From contig NZ_RRZK01000022.1 in assembly GCF_004348895.1 (NCBI RefSeq), positions 1-64,000 on the forward strand: DNA of 64,000 nt, in the 5' to 3' direction. The notes under the pieces are model-generated. The model made no database searches and was not told where the DNA came from. It saw nothing but the letters and a program-made list of their open reading frames with translations. The position numbers were made by a program, and so were the translations under genes. This document shows positions 1 through 7,194 of the stretch, piece by piece; positions within the stretch are counted from its first letter, which is position 1; every line of letters starts with the position of its first letter. The stretch comes from Pseudomonas vancouverensis (GTDB taxonomy: Bacteria; Pseudomonadota; Gammaproteobacteria; Pseudomonadales; Pseudomonadaceae).

Positions 1-69
1 ATGGCCAGTGAGGCGATCCAGCGGGTCGTAGCGATACTGGCAGAGCAAGATTTGCTGAGGGGAGGACAT
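1..69 (-). CDS. RHS-family protein, N-terminal fragment (cut by window edge)
   Basis: Reading the minus strand from an ATG at 69 gives 23 codons that run off the window edge. The residues include YRYDPLDRLTG, the YD-repeat signature of RHS proteins. Many fluorescent pseudomonads carry short orphan RHS core proteins that begin in this way, a few residues before the first YD motif, and end in variable C-terminal toxin domains. An AGGAA ribosome-binding sequence lies about 10 bases upstream of the ATG. Only the N-terminus is visible, so the toxin part and any immunity gene cannot be judged. The match is to a short motif, so confidence is moderate. Confidence 0.6.
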   Translation of the reverse strand, partial: MSSPQQILLCQYRYDPLDRLTGH

Positions 70-263
70 CTGGCACGTTCCTGATTGTGGAAGGCGGGTG
101 CTGCTTTAGTGTCTGCGTGATGGTGTTTTTGCGGTACTAGCAGAACTGATAGTCAAAACCCTGGGCCAGTCAGGCGGGGCGGGTGATGATCTACACTTTT
201 TTATTGCTTCACCCGATTGGCAGGGCAATGGAAGTTGTCGCTGTCGTGCGCTTATAGACCCCG

Positions 264-285
264 GGCTGGCCCGATGCGGCCAGCC
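264..285 (+). promoter_or_regulatory. Perfect hairpin in the 5' leader of the glycine-zipper gene
   Basis: Perfect 8-base arms GGCTGGCC and GGCCAGCC enclose a 6-base loop and end a few bases before the GGAGG ribosome-binding site of the gene at 300. The hairpin could affect translation or protect the message; no function is known. The rest of 70-263 holds only short upstream sequence for the two divergent genes. Confidence 0.35.
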
Positions 286-299
286 TGCCGGAGGTCATC

Positions 300-755
300 A
301 TGAACAGGTTTACCTTGTTGGGCGTGTGTTGTGCCATGACGGTCTTGAGCGCCCCGGGCTGGGCGCAATCGGTGGTGCCGATGAAAGGCCAGAGTTCGCA
401 GCAGACCCAGGCCGACATGTCCGAATGCCAGAGCATTGCCAACAGTCAGGCGGCTTCGACGTCGTCGACACCGTCCGGCGGGCGGGTCAAGGGCGCGGCG
501 GTAGGTGCTGCGGCGGGGGCCACGGCGGCGCAGGTGCGCGGTAATCAGCACGAAGAAATCTATGATCGCGTCGGTGACGACGCCAAGCAGAACTATCGGC
601 AGAACCGCGCCAAGGAAACCGCAGCGGCCGGTGCCATGGTCGGTGGCGCGCGCCAGCGTCAGGAGCGTCGGGCGGATGCGCGAAACACCCAGGCGAACAC
701 GGCGTCGGCCTACAGCAGTTGTTTGCAGGGCAAGGGGTATCAGGTTAATCCTTGA
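300..755 (+). CDS. Secreted glycine-zipper protein
   Basis: This 151-residue protein has a signal peptide (residues 1-22, ending GWAQ) followed by a Ser/Gln-rich stretch and a glycine-zipper segment at about 64-80 (GAAVGAAAGATAA), then a basic, Arg/Gln-rich tail with a second small AGAMVGGA patch. YMGG/glycine-zipper proteins of this kind are envelope proteins of unknown precise role. The ATG is preceded by GGAGG with good spacing. The gene stands alone, followed by a REP pair, so it is probably monocistronic. No link to the neighbouring sulfatase is visible. Confidence 0.75.
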   Translation: MNRFTLLGVCCAMTVLSAPGWAQSVVPMKGQSSQQTQADMSECQSIANSQAASTSSTPSGGRVKGAAVGAAAGATAAQVRGNQHEEIYDRVGDDAKQNYRQNRAKETAAAGAMVGGARQRQERRADARNTQANTASAYSSCLQGKGYQVNP

Positions 756-794
756 GCCATCGCGTTGTTCAACCTGGAACATTCACAATTCCCC

Positions 795-884
795 TGTAGG
801 AGCGAGCATGCTCGCGATGGTGGCTGCACATTCAACATCTATGTGTCAGACAGTTTGCTATCGCGAGCATGCTCGCTCCTACAA
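795..884. repeat. Inverted pair of REP elements
   Basis: GTAGGAGCGAGCATGCTCGC at 796-815 and its inverted counterpart at about 861-883 flank a 45-base spacer. This is the typical REP doublet found between genes in P. fluorescens-type genomes. It separates the convergent ends of the glycine-zipper and sulfatase genes and could stabilise transcripts or help termination. Confidence 0.85.
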
Positions 885-912
885 GGGGGGGATCTCAGGG
901 CCGAAGGGTTGT

Positions 913-2499
913 TTACGGCTTCACCTGCGCCCGGGCCTTCTCTTCGATCTTCGCATCCACCGCCGCACGAATCTGGTCAATGCTGAAGCTCGCCGGTTTC
1001 TGGCTTGGCGGGTACTCGATGAAGGTTTGCAGGAAGCGCGCCGCCTTGGCCACACCCGCTGCCAGCAGGTAGGAGTTCTTCACCAGCCAGTCGTTGTACT
1101 GATCGGAAACGATGTCGGCACGCTCGTACGGGTCCATGCGCAGGTTGAACAGCTTGGGCACGCGCAAGGGCACGAACGGGCTGCTCCACACGGCAAAGCC
1201 GCCGGGCTCGCGCTGTTCGGCGAATACCACTTTCCAGTTGTCGTAGCGCATCGACACCAGCACGCCGTCGTCGTTGAAATAGTAGAACTCCTTGCGCTCG
1301 CCTTTAGGCTGTTTGCCGGTCAGGTAAGGCAACTGGTTGTAGCCATCCAGGTGCACCTTGAAGCTGGTGCCGCCGGACGTCGGTGCCCAGCCCTTGAGCA
1401 GCTTGTCCTTCACGTCGGAATCGCCGGCGGCGGCGAGCAGGGTGGGAAACCAGTCCATGCCCGAGAACATCTCGTTGGACACTTCGCCGGCCTTGATCTT
1501 GCCCGGCCAGCGCACGATGGCCGGCACACGGTAGGCGCCTTCCCAGTTCGAATTTTTCTCGTTGCGGAAAGGCGTGGTCGCCGCATCCGGCCAGGAGAAC
1601 TGGTTCGGGCCGTTGTCGGTGGTATAGACGACAATGGTGTTCTCGGCGATTTTCAGGTCGTCGAGGGTCTTGAGCAACTTGCCCACGTCACCGTCGTGCT
1701 CGATCATGCCGTCGGCGTATTCATTGCCGGGCATGCCGCTCTGGCCCTTCATCGAATCACGCACATGGGTGAACACGTGCATGCGCGTGGTGTTCATCCA
1801 CACGAAAAACGGCTTGTCGGCCTTGACCTGCTTCTCGATGAACGCCTGGGCGGCGCCGGTGGTTTCGTCGTCGATGGTTTCCATGCGCTTGGTGGTCAAG
1901 GCGCCGGTGTCCTCAATTTTGCCGTCGGCGTAGCTGTGGATCACGCCACGGGGGGTGCGGGTCTTGACGAAATCCGGGTCGTCCTTGGGCCAGTAGGGGC
2001 GTTCCGGCTCTTCTTCGGCGTTGAGGTGATACAGGTTGCCGAAGAACTCGTCGAAGCCGTGGTTGGTCGGCAGGAATTCATCGCGGTCACCCAGGTGGTT
2101 CTTGCCGAACTGGCCGGTGGCGTAACCCTGGGATTTCAGCGCCTGGGCGATGGTGATGTCGCGCTTCTGGATGCCGATGGGGGCACCTGGGACGCCAACC
2201 TTGGTCAGACCGGTGCGCAGGGGAGATTGGCCGGTGATGAACGACGAGCGTCCAGCGGTGCAGCTGTTTTCTGCGTAGTAGTCGGTGAACAGCATGCCCT
2301 CTTTGGCAATGCGGTCGATGTTCGGCGTTTTGTAGCCGACCACGCCCATGGAATAGGCGCTGATGTTGGTCTGGCCGATGTCATCGCCGAAGATGACGAG
2401 GATGTTGGGTTTTTCCGCAGCGCCGGCGGGTGCCGACAATGCCATGACCGTAGTCGCCAGCAGGGCGAGTTTCGGCAGCCACTTTGTTATGCGAGTCAT
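913..2499 (-). CDS. Periplasmic arylsulfatase-type sulfatase
   Basis: A 528-residue sulfatase-family hydrolase with a signal peptide (cleavage near AGAA, about residue 28). Metal-binding Asp39-Asp40 lie in the first strand (NILVIFGDDIG). The formylglycine motif is Cys80-Thr-Ala-Gly-Arg84, so Cys80 should be converted to formylglycine. The second sulfatase signature (GYATGQFGKNHLGD) follows. Family members hydrolyse sulfate esters. The ATG has AGGAG nine bases upstream. The gene shares the 19-bp inverted repeat found in front of the catabolic operons to its right (site 2574-2592), which suggests that it desulfates the substrate of that pathway, or at least is induced with it. Its individual substrate cannot be read from sequence. 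Confidence 0.9.
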   Translation of the reverse strand: MTRITKWLPKLALLATTVMALSAPAGAAEKPNILVIFGDDIGQTNISAYSMGVVGYKTPNIDRIAKEGMLFTDYYAENSCTAGRSSFITGQSPLRTGLTKVGVPGAPIGIQKRDITIAQALKSQGYATGQFGKNHLGDRDEFLPTNHGFDEFFGNLYHLNAEEEPERPYWPKDDPDFVKTRTPRGVIHSYADGKIEDTGALTTKRMETIDDETTGAAQAFIEKQVKADKPFFVWMNTTRMHVFTHVRDSMKGQSGMPGNEYADGMIEHDGDVGKLLKTLDDLKIAENTIVVYTTDNGPNQFSWPDAATTPFRNEKNSNWEGAYRVPAIVRWPGKIKAGEVSNEMFSGMDWFPTLLAAAGDSDVKDKLLKGWAPTSGGTSFKVHLDGYNQLPYLTGKQPKGERKEFYYFNDDGVLVSMRYDNWKVVFAEQREPGGFAVWSSPFVPLRVPKLFNLRMDPYERADIVSDQYNDWLVKNSYLLAAGVAKAARFLQTFIEYPPSQKPASFSIDQIRAAVDAKIEEKARAQVKP

Positions 2500-2573
2500 C
2501 TGACTGGCTCCTGATTGACGGGCATCGCGCGAGGCGATCAGGTCCGATGTTCAAGGCTCGTCAGCGTCAAAAC

Positions 2574-2592
2574 CCCACCCGTATCAGGTGGC
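2574..2592 (-). promoter_or_regulatory. Inverted-repeat operator upstream of the sulfatase
   Basis: Read on the minus strand the site is GCCACCTGATACGGGTGGG: 7-base arms around a 5-base spacer, 74 bases upstream of the sulfatase ATG. It matches the other sites of this cluster. The 314-base gap 2500-2813 otherwise holds a REP element near 2758-2784 and no convincing gene. Confidence 0.65.
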
Positions 2593-2757
2593 GGGCGGTT
2601 ATCGGTGTTGGCGGTGGCGCTCGTCGTAACACTGCGCCGGTGACACCGCCCCCGCGTCACTGGCCAGCCACAACAGCGGCCAAATGCAGGCGCGAGCCTG
2701 ATCGCGAAAACGTCAGGGTAACGCGGTCATTCAGGTGAGCCGCGTGATCGTTGACGT

Positions 2758-2784
2758 CCATCGCGAGCAAGCTCGCTCCCACAA
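2758..2784. repeat. Single REP element
   Basis: CCATCGCGAGCAAGCTCGCT and the following CCCACAAA form a single REP unit just beyond the 3' end of the SDR gene on the minus strand, where it may serve as the 3' boundary of the operon transcript. Confidence 0.8.
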
Positions 2785-2813
2785 AAAGACAACCTCGCAG
2801 CGGGATGCCAGGC

Positions 2814-3638
2814 TTACTGCAAATCGCCGGCCACCGCGATGGTCTGTGCGGTGATGTAGTTCGACTCCGGCGAGCAGAACAGGTACACCGCGTCGGCTGC
2901 TTCCTGCACGGTGCCCGGGCGGCCCAACGGGTTGCGCTGGGAGAACGATCTGGCGGCTTCCGGGCTGATGCCGACACGGATATCGCGGCCTTCGATTTGT
3001 ACCGTGGCGCCGGCATGGGCGTCGGCACTGGTCATGCGGGTTTCGATGAAACCGAATGCCACGGCATTGACGTTGACCTTGAAGCGGCCCCATTCACGGG
3101 CCAGCGCACGGGTCATGCCGAGTACACCGGCCTTGGCCGAGGAGTAGTTCATCTGCCCGGCGTTGCCCTTCAAGGCCGACACCGAGGAGATGTTGACCAC
3201 TTTGCGGAACACTTCGCGCTCGGCGGCGGCATCGGCCTGGGCTTGTGCCTTGATGATCGGGTAGGCGGCACGCAGGATGCGGAAGGGCGCGGTCATGTGG
3301 CAGTCGAGAATGGCGTACCACTGCTCGTCAGTCATTTTCTGGATCACGTCGTCCCAGGTGTAGCCGGCGTTGTTGACGATGATGTCGATGGCGCCAAAGC
3401 TGTCCATTGCGGTCTTGACGTAGCGATCGCCAAAGTCCGGGGCACTGACGTTGCCGTGGCACACGGCGGCTTCGCCACCCAGCTTGCGGATCAGCTCAGC
3501 GGTCTCGTGGGCCGGATCGGCGTCCAGGTCGTTGATCACGATACGTGCGCCTTCGCGCGCCAGTTTCAGGGCGATCTGCTGGCCGATACCACGACCTGAA
3601 CCGGTGACCAGTGCGACTTTGCCTTCGAGTTTTGCCAT
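2814..3638 (-). CDS. Short-chain dehydrogenase/reductase, probable 3-hydroxyacyl-CoA dehydrogenase
   Basis: A 274-residue classical SDR. The cofactor motif TGSGRGIG is at 12-19, NNAG at 89-92, and the catalytic residues are Ser152, Tyr165 and Lys169 (NISSV, then NYSSAK). The sequence NISSVSALKGNAGQMNYSSAKAG is FabG/PhaB-like. Last gene of a minus-strand operon with a thiolase, two hot-dog dehydratase subunits and an acyl-CoA dehydrogenase; in that setting the step left to fill is oxidation of a 3-hydroxyacyl-CoA before thiolysis. Asp37 after the second strand (INDLDAD) favours NAD(H) over NADP(H). The reaction is inferred from context. Confidence 0.85.
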   Translation of the reverse strand: MAKLEGKVALVTGSGRGIGQQIALKLAREGARIVINDLDADPAHETAELIRKLGGEAAVCHGNVSAPDFGDRYVKTAMDSFGAIDIIVNNAGYTWDDVIQKMTDEQWYAILDCHMTAPFRILRAAYPIIKAQAQADAAAEREVFRKVVNISSVSALKGNAGQMNYSSAKAGVLGMTRALAREWGRFKVNVNAVAFGFIETRMTSADAHAGATVQIEGRDIRVGISPEAARSFSQRNPLGRPGTVQEAADAVYLFCSPESNYITAQTIAVAGDLQ

Positions 3639-3668
3639 GGGGTGTTGCTCCTCAGTTATCGATTTTGT

Positions 3669-4085
3669 TTACAGAGCGATCACGGCGTCGCCAACGATCT
3701 TGGTCTCGCCGTATTGATTGGTGGTGCGCACTTCGACCTTGACCCGTTGCTCGCCCTCGACCTCAAAACGGTCGACGACGGTGCCGGTGCAGGTGATCTG
3801 GTGGCCCAGGTGGGTAATGCCGAGAAAGCGCACACCAAACTCGCGCAACTGGCGTTGATCGACCCACTGGGTCAGCAGGCGGCCCAGGTAGGCCATCGAC
3901 AACATGCCGTGGGCGAACACGTCGGGCATGCCGGCACGGCGCGCATAGTCGGTGTCGATGTGAATCGCGTTGTGGTCACCCGAGGCCCCGGCAAACAGTG
4001 CCAGGGTGAAGCGGTTGATCGGCGGCAGCGCCAGCGGTGGCAGGCTGTCGCCGATGTTGATCTTTTCCAGGCTTATGGCGTTCAT
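3669..4085 (-). CDS. MaoC-like enoyl-CoA hydratase, catalytic subunit
   Basis: A 138-residue hot-dog protein of the MaoC / R-hydratase type. The hydratase-2 motif is intact: Asp37 and His42 in FAGASGDHNAIHIDTDYA, followed by FAHGMLSMAYL. It adds water to a trans-2-enoyl-CoA. The gene lies 14 bases downstream of a second hot-dog gene (4100-4540) that lacks this motif, an arrangement matching heterodimeric hydratases such as mycobacterial HadAB or ChsH1-ChsH2, in which only one subunit carries the catalytic dyad. Active as part of a heteromer is therefore the likely state. Confidence 0.85.
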   Translation of the reverse strand: MNAISLEKINIGDSLPPLALPPINRFTLALFAGASGDHNAIHIDTDYARRAGMPDVFAHGMLSMAYLGRLLTQWVDQRQLREFGVRFLGITHLGHQITCTGTVVDRFEVEGEQRVKVEVRTTNQYGETKIVGDAVIAL

Positions 4086-4099
4086 CAGGGTTCTCCGCT

Positions 4100-4540
4100 T
4101 CAGCTGTTGCGCTGCACAAGCACGCTGCGCAGGTCGGCAACGTGTTCACCGTGCTGGTTGGTGACTCGGGTTTCACGCACCACGAACTCCAGCGCGCCAC
4201 CTTTTTTGTCGTAGATGTCGGCGATGCGCACATCGAAGCGCAAGGTGTCGCCGGCATAGGCCATGCGGTGATAGCGGAACGACTCTTCGCCGTGGAGGAT
4301 GCGCGCGGTAACGATGCCCAGCTCGTCGCGCCAAGCGTTGGACGGTATCTGGAACTCCAGCGAGAACAGGAAGGTCGGTGGCAACGGCAGGTTGGGATAA
4401 CCGGCGTCACGGGCAGCCTGCTCGTCGAAGTAAATCGGGTTGGTTTCCCCGGTGGCCTTGGCGAAAAAGCGCAGTTGCCCGGCTTCGGCGGTGGCGAGAA
4501 AAGTGGGCAGTTGTCTGCCGATGTGTTTTTTGTCGATCAT
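4100..4540 (-). CDS. MaoC-family dehydratase, non-catalytic (FAS1-like N) subunit
   Basis: A 146-residue protein of the FAS1-like dehydratase / MaoC N-terminal family (FFAKATGETNPIYFDEQAARDAG, then a proline-rich LPLPPTFLFSLEF). The Asp-x4-His catalytic pair of the partner gene is absent at the equivalent place. Such domains normally pair with a catalytic MaoC subunit and help form the acyl-binding tunnel, which suits bulky substrates. It is translated between the thiolase gene and the catalytic subunit with short gaps, so co-expression is expected. No DUF35 domain is attached, unlike ChsH2 of mycobacteria. Confidence 0.8.
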   Translation of the reverse strand: MIDKKHIGRQLPTFLATAEAGQLRFFAKATGETNPIYFDEQAARDAGYPNLPLPPTFLFSLEFQIPSNAWRDELGIVTARILHGEESFRYHRMAYAGDTLRFDVRIADIYDKKGGALEFVVRETRVTNQHGEHVADLRSVLVQRNS

Positions 4541-4567
4541 CGAAAATGGCTCCTGTTTACCGGCGCG

Positions 4568-5752
4568 TCAGTTCTTCTGGTACACGGTGACCACGCAGGC
4601 GCCGCCCAGGCCGAGGTTGTGCTGCACGGCGATGCGCGCACCCTGGACCTGACGCTGCTCGGCCGTGCCGCGCAGTTGATGGGTCAGCTCGTAGCACTGG
4701 GCGAGGCCCGTGGCGCCCAGCGGGTGACCCTTGGAGAGCAGGCCGCCGGACGGGTTGGTCACCCATTCGCCGCCGTAGGTGTTGTCGCCATCGTTGACCA
4801 GTTGCTCGCCGCCGCCTTCTGCGCACAGACCCAGGCCTTCATAGGTCAGCAGCTCGTTCTGGGCGAAGCAGTCGTGCAACTCGATCACGTCGATGTCTTT
4901 CGGACCGATGCCGGCCTGGTTGTAGGCAATGTCGGCGGCCATGCGGGTCATGTCGAAACCGACCACGCGGATCATGTCCTTGGCGTCGTAGGTGCTCGGC
5001 AGGTCGGTGGTCAGCGCCTGACCGGCCATCAGCACGTCGGTGCGCAGGCCGTGTTTTTTCGCGAAGGCTTCGGAGACCACGATGGCCGCCGCAGCGCCAC
5101 AGGTCGGCGGGCAGGCCATCAGACGGGTCAGCACGCCTTCCCACAACATCGGCGCGGCAAGGACTTCCTCGGTGCTGACAATGTTGCGGAACACTGCCAG
5201 CGGGTTGTTGGCCGCGTGGCGGCTGGCCTTGGCGCGGATCTTGGCGAAGGTGTCCAGCTTGGTGCCGTACTTCTGCATGTGCGCGTAGCCGGCACCGGCG
5301 AACTGGCGGATCGCCGTCGGCAGGTCGGGCATGCCCACCAGTTCGTTGGTCAGTTTCAAGGCACGTTCGGTGGCGGGGGCGCGGTCGGTCCAGGCGGATT
5401 TCAATGCGCCGGGGTTCATCTGTTCGAAGCCGAACGCCAGGGCGCAATCCACCGCGCCGCTCTGTACCGCCTGACGCGCCAGGAACAGGGCGCTGGAGCC
5501 GGTGGCGCAGTTGTTGTTGACGTTGACCAGCGGGATGCCGGTCATGCCCACGCGGTACAGGGCTTTTTGCCCGCAGGTCGAGTCGCCGTAGACGTAGCCG
5601 GCATAGGCCTGCTGGATGTCGCTGAAGTCCAGGCCCGAATCGGCCAGGGCCTGACGAATCGCCTGTTCGCCCATGATGTCGTAGGGCTCGTTGGTCCCCG
5701 GTTTCTTGAACTGGATCATGCCGACGCCAGCCACGAACACTTTATTGCTCAT
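4568..5752 (-). CDS. SCP-x-type thiolase / lipid-transfer protein
   Basis: A 394-residue thiolase-superfamily protein of the SCP2/lipid-transfer type. Nucleophile Cys82 sits in NVNNNCATGSSALF, the ELHDCFAQNE motif is present, and His343 (GHPLGATG) and Cys386 (GGACVV) complete the active site, so it should be a true thiolase rather than a dead homologue or a retro-aldolase. SCP-x thiolases cleave 3-ketoacyl-CoAs, including 2-methyl-branched and sterol-side-chain ones. A close paralogue lies at 17207-18415. It follows the acyl-CoA dehydrogenase gene by 25 bases in the operon. Confidence 0.88.
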   Translation of the reverse strand: MSNKVFVAGVGMIQFKKPGTNEPYDIMGEQAIRQALADSGLDFSDIQQAYAGYVYGDSTCGQKALYRVGMTGIPLVNVNNNCATGSSALFLARQAVQSGAVDCALAFGFEQMNPGALKSAWTDRAPATERALKLTNELVGMPDLPTAIRQFAGAGYAHMQKYGTKLDTFAKIRAKASRHAANNPLAVFRNIVSTEEVLAAPMLWEGVLTRLMACPPTCGAAAAIVVSEAFAKKHGLRTDVLMAGQALTTDLPSTYDAKDMIRVVGFDMTRMAADIAYNQAGIGPKDIDVIELHDCFAQNELLTYEGLGLCAEGGGEQLVNDGDNTYGGEWVTNPSGGLLSKGHPLGATGLAQCYELTHQLRGTAEQRQVQGARIAVQHNLGLGGACVVTVYQKN

Positions 5753-5777
5753 CGTGTTTTCCTTGTTGTCTTGAGGG

Positions 5778-6917
5778 TCAGAGCTTGCGCGCGATCAATT
5801 CGCGCATGACTTCACTGGTACCGCCGTAGATGCGGTTGACGCGCATGTCGACGAAAGCGCGGGCAATCGGGTACTCGAGCATGTAGCCGTAGCCACCGTG
5901 CAGCTGGACCATGTCGTCGATGCATTTCCACAGGGTTTCGGTGGTGTGCAGCTTGGCGATGGCCGCCTCTTCGAGGGTCAGGCGCCGGCGCAGGTGTTCA
6001 CCCAGGTAGTAGTCGACCATCACCCGCATGGCGGTGGCCTGAGCCTTGATGTCGGCGAGCTTGAATTTGCTGTTCTGGAAGTCCCACACGGTCTGGTTGA
6101 AGGCCTTGCGGTCCTTCACGTATTCGATGGTTTGCTCGAGCAGGCGCTCAAGCTTGGCGACGGCCGACACGGCAATGGAAAAGCGCTCCTGGGGCAGTTC
6201 ACCCATCAGGTAGCTGAAGCCCAGGCCTTCCTCGCCAAGGCGGTTGCCCACCGGCACGCGCACGTTGTCGAAGAACAGCTCGGCGGTGTCCTGGGCGTGC
6301 TGGCCGACTTTCTCCAGTTTGCGCCCGCGCTTGAAGCCGGCGCGGTGACCTTCCACGGCAATCAGGCTGATGCCCTTGGCGCCAGCGGCGGGGTCGGTCT
6401 TGCAGACCACGATCACCAGGTCGGCGCAGAGGCCATTGCTGATGAAGGTCTTGCTGCCATTGATGACGTACTCGTCACCGTCGCGAATGGCGGTGGTGCG
6501 CACGGCCTTGAGGTCGCTGCCGGTGCCCGGTTCGGTCATGGCGATGGCGAGGATGATCTCGCCGGAGCAGATGCCCGGCAGCCACCGCTGTTTCTGCTCT
6601 TCATTGCCGCAGCGGTTGATGTAGGGGGCGATGACATCGGAGTGCATGCCGAAGTAGGCACCGCTCACCCCAGCCCGGGCGAACTCTTCGTTGAATACCG
6701 CGCTGTGGCCGAAATCGCCGCCGCCACCGCCGTATTCCAGGGGCAGGGTGATGCCGAGCAAGCCTTCACGCCCGGCCTTGAGCCAGGTTTCCCGGTCGAC
6801 CTGGCCGGCCTCATCCCAGGCGGCCTGGCGCGGCAGGCATTCGCGTTCGAAAAAGCGCCGCGCGGTGGTGCGGAACATTTCATGGTCGTCGCGGAAAACG
6901 GTTCGGGCGATGTGCAC
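5778..6917 (-). CDS. Acyl-CoA dehydrogenase (LCAD-like), copy 1
   Basis: A 379-residue FAD-dependent acyl-CoA dehydrogenase. I chose the GTG at 6917 because GAGGAGT lies just upstream and because the paralogue at 16039 starts at the same residue (MHINRTVYRE versus GTG-HIARTVFRD). The flavin-site motif AMTEPGTGSDL is at 126-136. The catalytic base position near the C-terminus is Gly (IYGGTSE), whereas Glu257 in KLERLLEQT lines up with the helix-G glutamate of long-chain and isovaleryl-CoA dehydrogenases. First gene of the operon running down to 2814, with an operator at 7027-7045. It introduces the 2,3-double bond of the acyl-CoA. Confidence 0.9.
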   Translation of the reverse strand: MHIARTVFRDDHEMFRTTARRFFERECLPRQAAWDEAGQVDRETWLKAGREGLLGITLPLEYGGGGGDFGHSAVFNEEFARAGVSGAYFGMHSDVIAPYINRCGNEEQKQRWLPGICSGEIILAIAMTEPGTGSDLKAVRTTAIRDGDEYVINGSKTFISNGLCADLVIVVCKTDPAAGAKGISLIAVEGHRAGFKRGRKLEKVGQHAQDTAELFFDNVRVPVGNRLGEEGLGFSYLMGELPQERFSIAVSAVAKLERLLEQTIEYVKDRKAFNQTVWDFQNSKFKLADIKAQATAMRVMVDYYLGEHLRRRLTLEEAAIAKLHTTETLWKCIDDMVQLHGGYGYMLEYPIARAFVDMRVNRIYGGTSEVMRELIARKL

Positions 6918-7026
6918 GCAAGACTCCTCAGGAAGGGCAGGCCGGCCAGAGGCCGAGCGCTTACGCAAGGCGCGACTTGCGCCTGTGTTCTGAGGGTTAC
7001 GATAGGCTTGGGGGTTGGGAGGGAAC

Positions 7027-7045
7027 GCCACCCGAGGTGGGTGGC
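7027..7045 (-). promoter_or_regulatory. Inverted-repeat operator upstream of the minus-strand operon
   Basis: Perfect 7-base arms GCCACCC and GGGTGGC separated by 5 bases, 109 bases upstream of the GTG of the acyl-CoA dehydrogenase. It is the most symmetrical member of the set. Confidence 0.65.
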
Positions 7046-7072
7046 TGGTTGATAATTTGCCGGTAACGCAAT

Positions 7073-7104
7073 CCCTGTGGGAGCGAGCTTGCTCGCGATG
7101 ACGG
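7073..7104. repeat. REP element with a degenerate partner
   Basis: CTGTGGGAGCGAGCTTGCTC at 7075-7094 continues to about 7104. A decayed inverse copy (AGCAAACTCGCACCCACAGG) lies at about 7151-7170. The pair sits between the operon promoter and the 3' end of the regulator gene. Confidence 0.75.
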
Positions 7105-7194
7105 ACTGTCAGTCGGGTTGGTAGCCAGTCATCGTCGGATCGCCGCCCGGAGCAAACTCGCACCCACAGGTTGTTCAGTGGCCTTGAATGTTAG

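Noticed and set aside
505..2514. Long plus-strand frame opposite the sulfatase
   Set aside because: It is the antisense shadow of a strongly coding GC-rich gene; no domain is recognisable and no ribosome-binding site fits. Similar long antisense frames face most catabolic genes (for example 23348-25561 and 43871-45451 on the minus strand) and are rejected for the same reason.
4568..5752. Ltp2-type retro-aldolase instead of thiolase
   Set aside because: Both thiolase cysteines and the active-site histidines are present, and no DUF35 partner, which Ltp2 needs, is encoded nearby.
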